Of a stretch of DNA of 64,000 nt, positions 31,135 to 45,738 are shown piece after piece (positions within the stretch are counted from its first letter, which is position 1; each line of letters opens with the position of its first letter). Origin of the DNA: Noviherbaspirillum cavernae (GTDB lineage: Bacteria; Pseudomonadota; Gammaproteobacteria; Burkholderiales; Burkholderiaceae_D); assembly GCF_003590875.1 (NCBI RefSeq), contig NZ_QYUN01000002.1, forward strand, positions 1,302,001 through 1,366,000. Direction: 5' to 3'. The position numbers and the translations under genes are program-made. Below the pieces are notes generated by a model, which saw nothing but the letters and a program-made list of their open reading frames with translations, did no database searches and was not told the DNA's origin.

Positions 31135-32340
31135 ATGACCGCGAATACTTCCATCGATATTCATGTCAAGCCTCGTGTATTGATCGCGGACGATTCACGG
31201 ATCGTGCGCGCGACGCTGATCAAGCATATCGAGGGTATGTTCGAATTTCGCGAGGCACTGGATGGCGAGCAGGCGTGGGAAACGCTGCTGGTCGATCCGA
31301 GCATCCGCGTCGTGATTACCGACCTCACCATGCCGAAGCTGGACGGTTATGGATTACTGCAAAGGATTCGTGCATCCAAAGTTGCCCGCATCCGCGATAT
31401 TCCGGTGGTGGTGGTATCCGGCAGCGATGTGCAGGAAGAGCGTGATCGCGCGAAAGCCGCCGGTGCGACCGATTTGATTACAAAGGGTATCGCCACGCCG
31501 CAACTTCTTTCGAGGCTGGACATTCTGGCTCGGCTGGTCAGCACGCAAGGCGAATTTGAACGCAGCCTTGAGGCGCTTGCGCGCAATCGTGCAAATTCGA
31601 CCGAGGCCATGGATGATTTGGACTCGCCTGAATTGTTCCGGAACCAGGCCGGGTTACTTCTTGCAAACGCAATCAGGAACAAGAGAAATTTTGTCATTCT
31701 TGGCATCCGCATCGGACTGAAGCATGCTGGTTTGGAAGGGCTTGCCGCATGTCCTCCATCAAGCGTTGTCGATGCGGTCGGTCGCCTGTTGCGTCATACC
31801 GTGCGCAAGAGCGATCGTGTGGCGAGGACAGGCGAGGCCGAATTTGCCGTCGCAACTGGAAGCATCAATTTCGATTCAGCCCGTTTTTTTGCGCAGCGTG
31901 TTTGTCAGGCAATTGCAAACGCGAATTTGAGCGAGCACGAGCAGATGTCATTTGTCGCGAGTTGCGGCGTCGTTTCGCTGTCTGATTTTGGAAACGAATC
32001 TGATGCGGTTTCGCTGGAGACATTATGCGAAGTCGCCCGCCAGCGTGCGACGCTCGGGTTGGATCACGCCATTACCGGCGTCGTCGGCCAGGAAGAAGAG
32101 GTAGCTCTCCAGTCGCGGCCGGTCGATACATCGCTGCTGTGGCTGTCTGCCAGGGATGGCGAGGTAATTCAACAAAAAATGACAGGAAGCGGTGACGGCT
32201 GCAATGCAGATCGCCCGGCGGCTGAAACATTGCTGCAATGGTTGCAAGAAGGTCGGCAGGATCAAGTGTTGCCGCATCTCGAAAGGCTGGCAGCAGACTT
32301 GCAACCATTGATGGAGCTTGTGTTGCAACAACGCAAGTAG
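31135..32340 (+). CDS. Response regulator with degenerate GGDEF domain
   Basis: 401 residues. N-terminal receiver with DD at 19-20, phosphoacceptor D63 (ITDLTMPKLDG) and K117. Residues ~165-315 have a GGDEF-like fold, but the active-site motif reads GEAEF (233-237) in place of GGDEF, so cyclase activity is unlikely. The C-terminal ~85 residues have no recognised domain. No histidine kinase is adjacent. It could be a c-di-GMP or GTP sensor or a protein-interaction module; its output is unknown. Confidence 0.85.
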   Translation: MTANTSIDIHVKPRVLIADDSRIVRATLIKHIEGMFEFREALDGEQAWETLLVDPSIRVVITDLTMPKLDGYGLLQRIRASKVARIRDIPVVVVSGSDVQEERDRAKAAGATDLITKGIATPQLLSRLDILARLVSTQGEFERSLEALARNRANSTEAMDDLDSPELFRNQAGLLLANAIRNKRNFVILGIRIGLKHAGLEGLAACPPSSVVDAVGRLLRHTVRKSDRVARTGEAEFAVATGSINFDSARFFAQRVCQAIANANLSEHEQMSFVASCGVVSLSDFGNESDAVSLETLCEVARQRATLGLDHAITGVVGQEEEVALQSRPVDTSLLWLSARDGEVIQQKMTGSGDGCNADRPAAETLLQWLQEGRQDQVLPHLERLAADLQPLMELVLQQRK

Positions 32341-32412
32341 TGGCCCAGTCGTGGCAAACACGTCGCACACCGTCTATCGTACAATCCGTTCTTCTTTTTA
32401 CGAGGAGAAGCG

Positions 32413-32820
32413 ATGCAATCGAAACAAATTCTGACGCTTGACGACGTCAAGAAAATCGCTGCTGCTGCAGAGGCGGAAGCGAAGGCAAACAACTGGGCAG
32501 TGACAATTTCCATCGTCGATGACGGCGGGCACCTTTTGTGGTTGCAACGTCTTGATGACGCGGCACCGATCTCTGCCGATATCGCTCCGGCAAAAGCCAA
32601 GACTGCTGCACTTGGTCGCCGCGAAAGCAAGATTTATGAAGACATGATCAACAATGGTCGCGTGTCCTTCATTACCGCGCCAACGCTGCAAGGCCTGCTT
32701 GAAGGCGGTGTGCCGATCATGGTTGGCGGCCAATGTGTTGGCGCAGTTGGTGTCTCTGGCGTGAAATCGTCGGAAGACGTGCAAATTGCGAAAGCAGGGA
32801 TTGCAGCGCTGGGCGTCTGA
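32413..32820 (+). CDS. GlcG/HbpS-family heme-binding-like protein (DUF336)
   Basis: 135 residues, the full length of the PF03928 fold. Conserved pattern VTISIVDDGGHLLWLQRLDDA (residues ~29-49, split) and the C-terminal GGVPIMVGGQCVGAVGVSG. Members bind heme (HbpS) or accompany glycolate and other oxidation pathways (GlcG). A Shine-Dalgarno GAGGAG precedes the ATG. It stands alone, so the specific role is unclear. Confidence 0.85.
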   Translation: MQSKQILTLDDVKKIAAAAEAEAKANNWAVTISIVDDGGHLLWLQRLDDAAPISADIAPAKAKTAALGRRESKIYEDMINNGRVSFITAPTLQGLLEGGVPIMVGGQCVGAVGVSGVKSSEDVQIAKAGIAALGV

Positions 32821-32879
32821 TTCCGCAAAAATGCGCTGTCGGCAGTAGCTGGAAAGCGCTCTTCACGAGGTCCTGCGGA

Positions 32880-32908
32880 TTGCGGTGAAGGGCATTTTCG
32901 GCTATAAT
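32880..32908 (+). promoter_or_regulatory. Promoter for carAB
   Basis: TTGCGG (32880) and a perfect TATAAT (32903) at 17-bp spacing, about 145 bp before the carA start. The leader is long enough for regulation, but I see no clear attenuator. Confidence 0.6.
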
Positions 32909-33052
32909 TTTCGGGTTTAACTAATTTATCCCGCCGTAGCGCATACCCCTTCCATCTCGTCCCACGAAGACCCGCACATCCAAAGCGCAAGCCGTTTGGT
33001 TGACGGTCGTTCTGGCGCGGCGCAGCGGCGGTAATCACCTCAGGAGTTACCC

Positions 33053-34199
33053 TTGCTGCCATTTTTCTCTGGCTCCACCCCTCCGGCCGTGCTCGCCTTG
33101 GCGGACGGTTCGCTTTTCACCGGCATGTCGATCGGCGCCTCCGGGCGGACGGTGGGGGAAGTGGTGTTCAACACGGCGATGACGGGCTATCAGGAGATCC
33201 TGACGGATCCGAGCTACAGCCGCCAGCTGGTGACGCTGACGTACCCGCACATCGGCAACGTCGGGGTCAATGCGGAAGACGTGGAGGCGGGCCGGGTGCA
33301 CGCGGCCGGGCTGATCATTCGCGACCTGCCGGCGCTGGTGTCGAACTTCCGCGCCACGCAGAGTCTGTCGCAGTACCTGCAGGCGCAGAACGTGGTGGCG
33401 ATCGCCGGCATCGACACGCGGCGGCTGACGCGCCTGCTGCGCGAGAAGGGCGCCCAGAGCGGCGCGATCGTGGCCGGCGACGGTGCCGATGCCGACGAGG
33501 CGCTGGCGCTGGCGCGCTCGTTCGGCGGGCTGGCCGGGATGGACTTGGCGAAGGTCGTGTCGACCCCGGTCGCCTACGAATGGAGCGAGACCGAATGGAC
33601 GCTGGGCGCAGGCCATGGCCGGCAGGAGGCGGCGCAGTACCACGTGGTCGCGTTCGACTACGGCGTCAAGCGCAACATCCTGCGCATGCTCGCCGCACGC
33701 GGCTGCCGGATCACGGTGCTGCCGGCGCAGGCCTCGGCGGCCGACGCCATCGCGCTGCAGCCGGACGGCATCTTCCTCGCCAACGGCCCGGGCGACCCGG
33801 AGCCGTGCGACTACGCCATTGCCGCCACGAAGGAGCTGATCGAGCGCGGCTACCCCACCTTCGGCATCTGTCTCGGCCACCAAATCATGGCGCTGGCCTC
33901 GGGCGCAAGGACGCTCAAGATGAAGTTCGGTCACCACGGCGCGAACCACCCGGTGCAGGACCTCGACACCAAACAGGTGATGATCACCTCGCAGAACCAC
34001 GGCTTCGCGGTCGACGCATCGACCCTGCCAGCCAACTGCCGCGTCACCCATGTGTCGCTGTTCGACGGCTCGCTGCAGGGTTTCGCCCGCACCGACCGCC
34101 CCGCCTTCTGCTTCCAGGGACACCCGGAAGCCTCGCCCGGTCCGCACGACGTGGCCCCCCTGTTCGATCGCTTCGTGGCGATGATGGAGACCAAGAAAC

Positions 34200-34207
<8 letters not shown>
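33053..34207 (+). CDS. carA: Carbamoyl-phosphate synthase small subunit
   Basis: 384 residues from a TTG start supported by AGGAG seven bases upstream. The N-terminal domain is followed by a class I glutamine amidotransferase with Cys in FGICLGHQ (~272) and the His/Glu pair in [10 protein letters not shown] (~354). It hydrolyses glutamine and passes ammonia to CarB for arginine and pyrimidine synthesis. The gene is far richer in G+C than genes before 33 kb (78% in block 33421-33480). The stop overlaps the carB start by 8 bp. Confidence 0.96.
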
Positions 34208-37430
<3,223 letters not shown>

Positions 37431-37447
37431 CCTCACAATTCAGCTTC

Positions 37448-37507
37448 AACCACAGAGGTCACAGAAAGCATCGGCTTTTCCCGGTGCTGTTTGTGACCTC
37501 TGTGGTT
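37448..37507. repeat. 16-bp perfect inverted repeat between carB and greA
   Basis: AACCACAGAGGTCACA (37448-37463) and its exact complement (37492-37507) flank a 28-bp spacer that contains a smaller pair, GCATCGG / CCGGTGC, and are followed by TTTTCATTT. It may act as a terminator for carAB, and it resembles dispersed CCACAGAG-type repeats. Confidence 0.75.
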
Positions 37508-37527
37508 TTCATTTCATCAATTAAATC

Positions 37528-38004
37528 ATGAGCACAGTCCCGATTACAAAACGCGGCGCAGAACTGTTGAAGGAAGAACTGCATCGCCTGAAAACCAAAG
37601 ACCGCCCGGCGGTGATTAATGCGATTTCCGAAGCACGCGCCCAAGGCGACCTGTCGGAAAACGCGGAATACGATGCAGCAAAAGAGCGCCAAAGCTTCAT
37701 TGAAGGGCGCATTGCAGAACTCGAAGGCAAGCTGGGTGCGGCGCAGATTATTGATCCCGAACTGTTGGATGCCGAAGGCCGGATCGTGTTTGCTTCCACG
37801 GTTCATCTGGAAGATCTAGAGTCGGGGCAGAAGGTGACGTATCAGATCGTCGGAGAAGACGAGGCGGATCTCAAGGAATTGAAGGTGTCCATCACTTCCC
37901 CGATTGCCCGCGCATTGATCGGCAAATATGCCGGTGACGTGGTTGAAGTGCAAGCGCCCTCCGGCATCCGGGAATATGAAGTTCTTGACGTACGTTACGT
38001 TTGA
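37528..38004 (+). CDS. greA: Transcription elongation factor GreA
   Basis: 158 residues, standard length. The N-terminal coiled-coil finger carries the acidic tip GDLSENAEYDAAKE (~42-55), which enters the RNA polymerase secondary channel to trigger transcript cleavage. The C-terminal FKBP-like domain ends with the conserved EYEVLDVRYV. greA directly after carAB is a common proteobacterial order. Confidence 0.97.
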   Translation: MSTVPITKRGAELLKEELHRLKTKDRPAVINAISEARAQGDLSENAEYDAAKERQSFIEGRIAELEGKLGAAQIIDPELLDAEGRIVFASTVHLEDLESGQKVTYQIVGEDEADLKELKVSITSPIARALIGKYAGDVVEVQAPSGIREYEVLDVRYV

Positions 38005-38010
38005 GCCGCG

Positions 38011-38460
38011 ATGTTCTGGGCGCGTACCAGGTTGCTGATTGTTACTCTGTGGGTCGGAAGCCTGTGGACGGTGGGATACCTGGTTGCACCGACCTTGTTT
38101 TCCACCTTGCCTGACAGAGTGCTGGCCGGCTCGATCGCCGGAAGTTTGTTTCGCATCGAGGCATGGCTATCGGTTGCCTGTACCGTCATATTGCTGATAT
38201 CGGTGAGGTGGGGTGGCAGCAATCCGAATTTCACTCCGACCAAACCCTGGATCGGCCTGGTACTCGGCATGCTGGCTTGCACATTGGTCGGATATTTCGC
38301 CTTGCAGCCATTCATGGCGGCACTGCGAGAGGCGGCCGGGCCTGGGGGCGTAATGAGTTCCGACGCACGAATGCAATTTGGCATCCTGCACGGTATTTCA
38401 AGCGGTATCTATTTGATGCAGAGCCTGCTGGGTGTGGCTCTGGTGCTCAAATCGAAATAA
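38011..38460 (+). CDS. DUF4149 family membrane protein
   Basis: 149 residues with four predicted membrane helices (about 9-30, 45-65, 78-98 and 125-145). The opening WVGSLWTVGYLVAPTLFSTL is typical of DUF4149/TMEM205-like proteins. Starts 6 bp after greA and is probably co-transcribed. Function unknown. Confidence 0.85.
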   Translation: MFWARTRLLIVTLWVGSLWTVGYLVAPTLFSTLPDRVLAGSIAGSLFRIEAWLSVACTVILLISVRWGGSNPNFTPTKPWIGLVLGMLACTLVGYFALQPFMAALREAAGPGGVMSSDARMQFGILHGISSGIYLMQSLLGVALVLKSK

Positions 38461-38525
38461 GGGAACTGACGGAGCCGATAATGACTTGTGGGCAGCTGTG
38501 AATTCGCTGCCAAAGCGGGCATCAA

Positions 38526-39002
38526 TCAGCGGCTTCTGCCCAAGGCGGATTTCTTGCTGCTGGCTTGACGGGGTTTTGCGCGCTTGATCGAGCCGCCAGC
38601 CGTGACGCGTTCATTGCCTTTGAGAAGCACTTTGGTCACGGTAGGACGCTTGGTGCCACTGGGGCTTGGTTTGACGATGGTCACTTCACGCAGACCTTTT
38701 CCCTTTTTTCCGCTGCGTTCCTTGGGTTCTTCCTTTTTGGGTCTGTACAGGACCAAAAGCTTGCCGATGTGCTGTATCGGTTCAGCCTCGAGTTTGTCGC
38801 AAATGGTTTCGTAAATTTCGATACGCGCTTCGCGCTCATCACCGAAGACGCGAACCTTGATCAAACCGTGGGCATTCAGGCTTGCATCGATTTCCTTGAG
38901 CACGGCGGGCGTCAGGCCGGCTTCGCCGATCATCACGACCGGATTCAGCGCATGTGCTTCTGAGCGGAGCGCACTGCGCTCGGCGGGAGTGAGTTTCAAC
39001 AT
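38526..39002 (-). CDS. yhbY: YhbY-type CRM-domain RNA-binding protein
   Basis: 158 residues. The first ~97 form the CRM domain, with the conserved LTPAERSALRSEAHALNPVV start and the GLTPAVLKEIDASLNAHGLIKV region; the basic C-terminal tail (RSGKKGKGLREV.. to the Lys/Arg-rich end) is longer than in E. coli. YhbY associates with pre-50S ribosomes. Divergent from rlmE with a 32-bp gap, as in many proteobacteria. Confidence 0.93.
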   Translation of the reverse strand: MLKLTPAERSALRSEAHALNPVVMIGEAGLTPAVLKEIDASLNAHGLIKVRVFGDEREARIEIYETICDKLEAEPIQHIGKLLVLYRPKKEEPKERSGKKGKGLREVTIVKPSPSGTKRPTVTKVLLKGNERVTAGGSIKRAKPRQASSKKSALGRSR

Positions 39003-39034
39003 GGTGTATTCCTTAAAAGCGGTATTCTACGCGA

Positions 39035-39679
39035 ATGGCAAAGAACAAATTAAACAAAAACTGGCTGCACGACCATATCAACGATCCGTACGTGAAGCTG
39101 GCGCAGAAAGAAGGCTATCGAGCCAGGGCCGTCTATAAGTTGAAAGAGATCGACGAGAGCGAAAAACTGATCAGACCTGGTCAGGTGATTGTCGATCTGG
39201 GCTGCACTCCTGGAAGCTGGGCGCAATATGCCCGCAACAAGCTGGCAGGAAAAGAGGGCGGGGGAATCCATGGCACCATCATCGGACTGGACATGCTTCC
39301 CATGGAGCCGATCGCCGATGTGCATTTCATCCAGGGCGACTTTCGTGAAGAGTCCATATTGCACCAGTTGGAAGACGTGCTGGAGGGGCGAAAAGTGGAT
39401 GTGGTCCTCTCCGACATGGCTCCGAATCTGTCGGGCGTTGCGATCACCGATGCCGCCCGCGTCGAACATATCATTGATCTGGCGATTGAATTTGCGCAAG
39501 CACACATGAAACCTTCCGGAGCGCTCCTCGTCAAATGCTTCAACGGGTCGGGTTACACCCAGCTTCTCGAAAAGTTCAGGCAGGAATTCAAAATTGTCGT
39601 TTCGAAGAAGCCCAAAGCCAGCAGGGATAAATCGTCGGAAGTCTTTTTGCTGGGGAAAATACTCAAAAACCCCGCTTAA
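39035..39679 (+). CDS. rlmE: 23S rRNA 2'-O-methyltransferase RlmE (FtsJ/RrmJ)
   Basis: 214 residues. SAM-binding motif [14 protein letters not shown] (~51-64); catalytic tetrad K-D-K-E recognisable in the early YKLKEIDE (K), SDMAPNLSG (D), [10 protein letters not shown] (K) and the C-terminal SSEVFLLG (E). It methylates U2552 of 23S rRNA in the large subunit. Precedes ftsH, the classic heat-shock pair. Confidence 0.96.
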   Translation: MAKNKLNKNWLHDHINDPYVKLAQKEGYRARAVYKLKEIDESEKLIRPGQVIVDLGCTPGSWAQYARNKLAGKEGGGIHGTIIGLDMLPMEPIADVHFIQGDFREESILHQLEDVLEGRKVDVVLSDMAPNLSGVAITDAARVEHIIDLAIEFAQAHMKPSGALLVKCFNGSGYTQLLEKFRQEFKIVVSKKPKASRDKSSEVFLLGKILKNPA

Positions 39680-39701
39680 GCGTTCGAAAGTCGTTTCTTC
39701 C

Positions 39702-39722
39702 CCTTGATACTCAAGGGTTTTG
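39702..39722 (+). terminator. Small terminator-like hairpin after rlmE
   Basis: 7-bp stem CCCTTGA / TCAAGGG with a 3-nt loop and TTTT. It overlaps the sigma-32-like promoter below. Confidence 0.55.
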
Positions 39723-39730
39723 CCCTATAT
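39703..39730 (+). promoter_or_regulatory. Sigma-32-like heat-shock promoter for ftsH
   Basis: CTTGATA, 13-bp spacer, CCCTATAT; the consensus is CTTGAAA-N11-16-CCCCATNT. It ends 84 bp before the ftsH start. Confidence 0.5.
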
Positions 39731-39813
39731 GCAACCTAGTAAGCACTGGTTATTGCGGGTAGAATCAACTTTACAAGTCACGTAACGGACGCGCCCGCGT
39801 TCAAGGAGTTCTG

Positions 39814-41700
<1,887 letters not shown>

Positions 41701-41741
41701 TAGCTGCGGCCGCGCCTAGGTTCCGGCGTGGTTTGCTTTGC

Positions 41742-41770
41742 AAGGGTGAGGACAATTCCTCACCCTTTTT
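41742..41770 (+). terminator. Terminator after ftsH
   Basis: 11-bp stem AAGGGTGAGGA / TCCTCACCCTT with a 4-nt loop and T-run. Confidence 0.9.
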
Positions 41771-41786
41771 GTTGGTCAATCGAAAA

Positions 41787-42635
41787 ATGGACATGACGCC
41801 AAGGCATTTGCAATTCGGACGGTACCGCTTCCCAATGGCGGGTGAAAAATTCCGGCCGCTGGTGATGGGCATCCTGAATGTGACGCCTGACTCGTTTTCT
41901 GATGGCGGCGAATTCCATTCGCTGGACATGGCCTTTTCTCATGCGGAGCAAATGATTGCGGATGGCGTCGATATCATCGACATCGGCGGGGAGTCGAGCC
42001 GCCCGGGAGCGCCTCCGTTGCCATTGGACGAAGAACTGAAGCGAGTAATGCCTGTGCTGTATGCGTTGCGTGACTGTGGCAAGCCGCTGTCGATTGATAC
42101 GTACAAGCCGGAAGTCATGCGAGAGGCCATACTGGCCGGTGCCGACATGATCAATGACATCAATGGCTTCCGCTCTGCGGATGCATTGCATGCCGTCAAG
42201 GACAGCGACTGTGCGCTATGTATCATGCATATGCAGCGCGATCCTGCGACCATGCAAATCGCGCCGCAGTATCAAGACGTTACGCGGGAAGTGATCGCCT
42301 TCCTGCATGGCCGGGTGCGAGCGATGGAGCATGAAGGAATCGGGCGCGATCGCATATGCATTGATCCGGGTTTCGGCTTTGGCAAAACGCTGGAACATAA
42401 TCTCGCTTTGCTGAAAAATATCGGTTTGCTGCAGCAGGAGCTCGAACTGCCGTTATTGGCCGGTTTGTCGCGTAAATCCGCGATTGGCGCAATTACCGGC
42501 AAGCCTGTCGAGCAACGGCTGGCTGGGAGTCTCGCAGCGTCGTTGGCGGCGGTTGCGCATGGCGCGCAGATTGTGCGAGTCCATGATGTGGCGGAGACGG
42601 TGGATGCGCTGAAAGTCTGGCAAGCGGCCGTGTGA
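41787..42635 (+). CDS. folP: Dihydropteroate synthase
   Basis: 282 residues from the ATG at 41787 (next ATG 41793); the longer frame upstream runs through the ftsH terminator and is rejected. Signatures: [14 protein letters not shown] (~31-44), GGESSRPGA (~72-80) and the C-terminal RVHDV. It joins p-aminobenzoate to the pterin pyrophosphate in folate synthesis and is the sulfonamide target. It precedes glmM, as in E. coli. Confidence 0.96.
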   Translation: MDMTPRHLQFGRYRFPMAGEKFRPLVMGILNVTPDSFSDGGEFHSLDMAFSHAEQMIADGVDIIDIGGESSRPGAPPLPLDEELKRVMPVLYALRDCGKPLSIDTYKPEVMREAILAGADMINDINGFRSADALHAVKDSDCALCIMHMQRDPATMQIAPQYQDVTREVIAFLHGRVRAMEHEGIGRDRICIDPGFGFGKTLEHNLALLKNIGLLQQELELPLLAGLSRKSAIGAITGKPVEQRLAGSLAASLAAVAHGAQIVRVHDVAETVDALKVWQAAV

Positions 42636-42679
42636 GTATTCAAAGAGTGGAAAGAGATCAAGAAAGGGATGGGATAAAA

Positions 42680-44017
42680 ATGACACGCAAATATTTCGGT
42701 ACCGATGGCGTACGCGGGCGAGTGGGCGACGCGCCGATCACCCCCGATTTCGTCATGAAGCTCGGTTATGCCGCGGGCAAGGTGCTGACGCAAGCAGGGG
42801 CGGGGACGGACAAGCCAACGGTATTGATCGGCAAGGACACGCGCATTTCCGGTTACATGCTTGAAGCCGCTCTGGAAGCGGGTTTCGCCGCCGCCGGCGT
42901 CGATGTGATGATGGCCGGCCCGGTGCCGACGCCGGCAATCGCTTACCTGACGCGCGCCTTGCGGCTGTCTGCTGGCGTAGTCATCTCCGCCTCGCACAAC
43001 CCTTATCACGACAACGGCATCAAATTCTTTTCCGCGCAAGGCAGCAAATTGCCTGACGCTGTCGAAGCGGCGATCGAAGCGGAGATCGATATGCCGATGC
43101 AATGCGTGTCTTCCGAGAAGCTTGGCAAGGCAAAACGGCTGGACGATGCACAAGGGCGCTACATCGAATTCTGCAAAAGCACTTTCCCGAACGAGCTGGA
43201 TTTGCGCGGACTGAAGATCGTGGTCGATTGCGCGCATGGCGCGGCATATCACATCGCACCCAACGTATTTCACGAGCTTGGCGCTGAAGTTATCGCGATT
43301 GGCAACCAGCCCAATGGCTTGAACATCAATGACAAGGTGGGGGCGACAGCGCCGGCGGCGCTTTCGGCGGCAGTGCGCGAGCATCAGGCAGACATCGGCA
43401 TCGCACTGGACGGCGATGCCGATCGGCTGTTGATGGTGGATTCGACCGGACGTGCCTACAACGGCGATGAACTGCTCTACATCATGGTCAAGGATCGCAT
43501 GGCAGTCGCGCCGATTCAGGGCGCGGTGGGAACCTTGATGACCAACATGGCGCTTGAGGTCGCGTTCAGAGAGATGGGGATCGGCTTTGCGCGCGCGAAG
43601 GTGGGTGACCGCTATGTGCTGGAGATTCTGCAGGAACGCGGCTGGCTGGTGGGCGGCGAGGGATCGGGACATCTGCTCTTTCTCGACAAGCACACCACGG
43701 GAGATGGCATTGTCTCGGCGTTGCAGGTCCTGTCTGCATTGAAGCGCTGCGGCAAAAGTCTGGCGCAATGTACCGAAGAGTTGACGCTTTTCCCGCAGAG
43801 CCTGATCAATGTGAAAGTCACACCTGGCTTCGATTGGCAAAAAAACGCGGCGGTACTTGCCGAGAAAGAGATTGTCGAGTCCGAGCTCGGTGAGGCCGGG
43901 AGAGTATTGATTCGCGCATCGGGCACCGAGCCGCTGATTCGTGTCATGGTCGAAGCGAAGAATGGCGAACTGGCAGAGCAAATGGCGCGCCGTATCGCGG
44001 ACAAGCTCGCGGCGTGA
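42680..44017 (+). CDS. glmM: Phosphoglucosamine mutase
   Basis: 445 residues from the ATG at 42680, beginning [15 protein letters not shown]. Active-site serine in [13 protein letters not shown] (~102), metal loop DGDADR (~244-249), sugar-binding GGEGSGH and the phosphate-binding [12 protein letters not shown] (split) are all present. It interconverts glucosamine 6- and 1-phosphate for peptidoglycan and LPS precursors. It probably forms an operon with folP. Confidence 0.96.
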   Translation: MTRKYFGTDGVRGRVGDAPITPDFVMKLGYAAGKVLTQAGAGTDKPTVLIGKDTRISGYMLEAALEAGFAAAGVDVMMAGPVPTPAIAYLTRALRLSAGVVISASHNPYHDNGIKFFSAQGSKLPDAVEAAIEAEIDMPMQCVSSEKLGKAKRLDDAQGRYIEFCKSTFPNELDLRGLKIVVDCAHGAAYHIAPNVFHELGAEVIAIGNQPNGLNINDKVGATAPAALSAAVREHQADIGIALDGDADRLLMVDSTGRAYNGDELLYIMVKDRMAVAPIQGAVGTLMTNMALEVAFREMGIGFARAKVGDRYVLEILQERGWLVGGEGSGHLLFLDKHTTGDGIVSALQVLSALKRCGKSLAQCTEELTLFPQSLINVKVTPGFDWQKNAAVLAEKEIVESELGEAGRVLIRASGTEPLIRVMVEAKNGELAEQMARRIADKLAA

Positions 44018-44105
44018 ATGCGGTCTGCGTGAGTCCGCATCGCAGCCGTCGTGCGATTGGTGCTGCGCTTTCCGTGAGGGCTGCCGCCATTGAATCGTCG
44101 GGGTC

Positions 44106-44993
44106 GTGTTGAAGGCCCCGCTCCCGATACGAGAGGGCGTCAGCCCGAGTTATCTGTGGCTCCCGGAAGGGACCTGGGAGAATCTGCTGGCGTTTCTGGA
44201 TGCGCGCTTTCCCGATGTGGGCGCAGCGACGTGGATTTCTCGCATGAACCGAGGAGAGGTGGTCGATGCGAGCGGAATTCGCCTCAGTCCTGCCAGTCCG
44301 TATCGCAGCGGAGCATGCATTTTCTATTATCGCGAGATTGAAGGTGAGACCCCGATACCGTTCGAGGAGAATATCCTGTATCGGGATGATCATATTCTGG
44401 TCGCCGACAAACCGCATTTCCTGCCGGTGATCCCTTCAGGCCGGTTCCTTCACGAAACTCTGCTGGTCCGTCTGAAAAAGAAAACCGGCCTGGAATGCCT
44501 CACTCCCATCCATCGCATCGACAGAGAAACGGCTGGCGTGGTCATCTTTTCTCATAACGCTGTAACACGAGGCGATTATCAATCGATGTTCCAGAAGCGC
44601 AAAGTCCGCAAAGTGTATGAAGCATTGGCCGGCACGCTTGAGGGTGCGCGCTTTCCTTTCACCTACCGCAGCCGCATGGTGGAGGGCAAGCCATTCTTTC
44701 GCATGATGGAAATCGCGGGTCTGCCAAATTCCGAAACACTCATTGATGTCCTGGAAAACATGGGAGATACAAGTCTGTATCGCTTGAGTCCCGTGACAGG
44801 GAAAAAACATCAATTGCGGGTACATCTTGCGGCGCTGGGCATTCCGATAGCGAATGACGCCTTTTACCCGGTGGCGCTGCCATGCAAGGGTGATGATGTA
44901 TCTTTGCCGCTCAAGTTATTGGCGAGGTCGATATCGTTCGAGGATCCTCTGACCGGTCGGGAGCGGTATTTCGAAAGTGCGTTGAGGTTATGA
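44106..44993 (+). CDS. RluA-family pseudouridine synthase
   Basis: 295 residues from GTG 44106 (TTG at 44109 is an alternative). An N-terminal S4-like region is followed by the RluA core with the catalytic Asp in PIHRIDRETAG (~137-147) and the RVHLAALGIPI motif. The likely substrate is rRNA or tRNA uridine; the uncommon N-terminal part (WLPEGTWENLLAFLDARFP) fits the RluA-like subgroup of unknown target rather than RluA, RluC or RluD. It is a single gene. Confidence 0.88.
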   Translation: MLKAPLPIREGVSPSYLWLPEGTWENLLAFLDARFPDVGAATWISRMNRGEVVDASGIRLSPASPYRSGACIFYYREIEGETPIPFEENILYRDDHILVADKPHFLPVIPSGRFLHETLLVRLKKKTGLECLTPIHRIDRETAGVVIFSHNAVTRGDYQSMFQKRKVRKVYEALAGTLEGARFPFTYRSRMVEGKPFFRMMEIAGLPNSETLIDVLENMGDTSLYRLSPVTGKKHQLRVHLAALGIPIANDAFYPVALPCKGDDVSLPLKLLARSISFEDPLTGRERYFESALRL

Positions 44994-45067
44994 AAGGCTG
45001 TACTATTGGCGTGCCTCCCTCCGCTTGATCCGGACAGGATGGTCGCGCCGATAATGCGTGGCATGGT

Positions 45068-45096
45068 TTGACCGGAGCGCCGCAGTTCTGTATCAT
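45068..45096 (+). promoter_or_regulatory. Promoter of tRNA-Pro
   Basis: TTGACC, 17-bp spacer, TATCAT; the tRNA begins 10 bp after the -10 box. An unusually clear sigma-70 promoter. Confidence 0.8.
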
Positions 45097-45105
45097 TGTT
45101 GTATT

Positions 45106-45182
45106 CGGAGTGTGGCGCAGCCCGGTAGCGCACCTGCTTTGGGAGCAGGGGGTCCAAGGTTCGAATCCTTGTACTCCGACCA
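45106..45182 (+). tRNA. tRNA-Pro(UGG)
   Basis: 77 nt with encoded CCA. Acceptor CGGAGTG pairs with TACTCCG (one G-T). Anticodon stem CCTGC/GCAGG encloses TTTGGGA, anticodon TGG. T-arm with GTTCGAATC intact. Confidence 0.97.
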
Positions 45183-45187
45183 ATATC

Positions 45188-45222
45188 AAAGCCTGTTGGC
45201 GAAAATGCCAACAGGCTTTTTG
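45188..45222 (+). terminator. Terminator after tRNA-Pro
   Basis: 13-bp perfect stem AAAGCCTGTTGGC / GCCAACAGGCTTT, 6-nt loop, T-run. Confidence 0.92.
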
Positions 45223-45328
45223 TTTTCTGGATTTCGTGGCTATTAGTCTGTTGTTGATCGGCGGCATTCACTTTGCCTGACGATTCACCGCTTTTGCGCG
45301 GTGCGATATTTTGCGTTGGATGCAGCCG

Positions 45329-45357
45329 TTGAAACCATTCGTTATTAGATGTAATAT
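45329..45357 (+). promoter_or_regulatory. Possible promoter of tRNA-Arg
   Basis: TTGAAA, 17-bp spacer, TAATAT. It would give a ~100-nt leader before the tRNA; nothing better is seen in the 278-bp gap. Confidence 0.45.
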
Positions 45358-45460
45358 CCGCAAACCCTTGAACTGAGGGGCGCAAGTCATGCAGTCACTG
45401 CTTGCGAAGCAACTCAAAGATCGCCGTGTTCGCGGCATCTCTTCTGGAAGTTCTCACATT

Positions 45461-45537
45461 CTGCCCATAGCTCAGTTGGATAGAGCAACGGCCTTCTAAG
45501 CCGTAGGTCGCACGTTCGAATCGTGCTGGGCAGGCCA
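45461..45537 (+). tRNA. tRNA-Arg(UCU)
   Basis: 77 nt with encoded CCA. Acceptor CTGCCCA pairs exactly with TGGGCAG. Anticodon stem ACGGC/GCCGT encloses CTTCTAA, anticodon TCT (codon AGA). It lies at the left border of the sulfur-oxidation region; no integrase or repeated 3' end is visible. Confidence 0.96.
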
Positions 45538-45738
45538 AATTCCCTTTAATTCTGACGATCCACCATGAGCTTTGTGCCATTGGGTGCGCATTGTGCTATT
45601 CAAATCGCTATGGCAGAGGGCTTGCACGGCGGCGATGTTCAGTCGGTACAATCCGCTACGATGCAAATTTCACTGCTGCGCGCAGTGCCGTTGGGGGAAA
45701 TATATGAGCCTTTTCGCAAATTCAAGCGGGTTGCGACG

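Noticed and set aside
44864..45385. Minus-strand frames that look like conserved hypothetical proteins (GFEPWTPCSQSRC type) over tRNA-Pro
   Set aside because: These are the well-known artefact of translating tRNA genes backwards; the same applies at 45395-45580 over tRNA-Arg and at 16197-16295 over tRNA-Ser.
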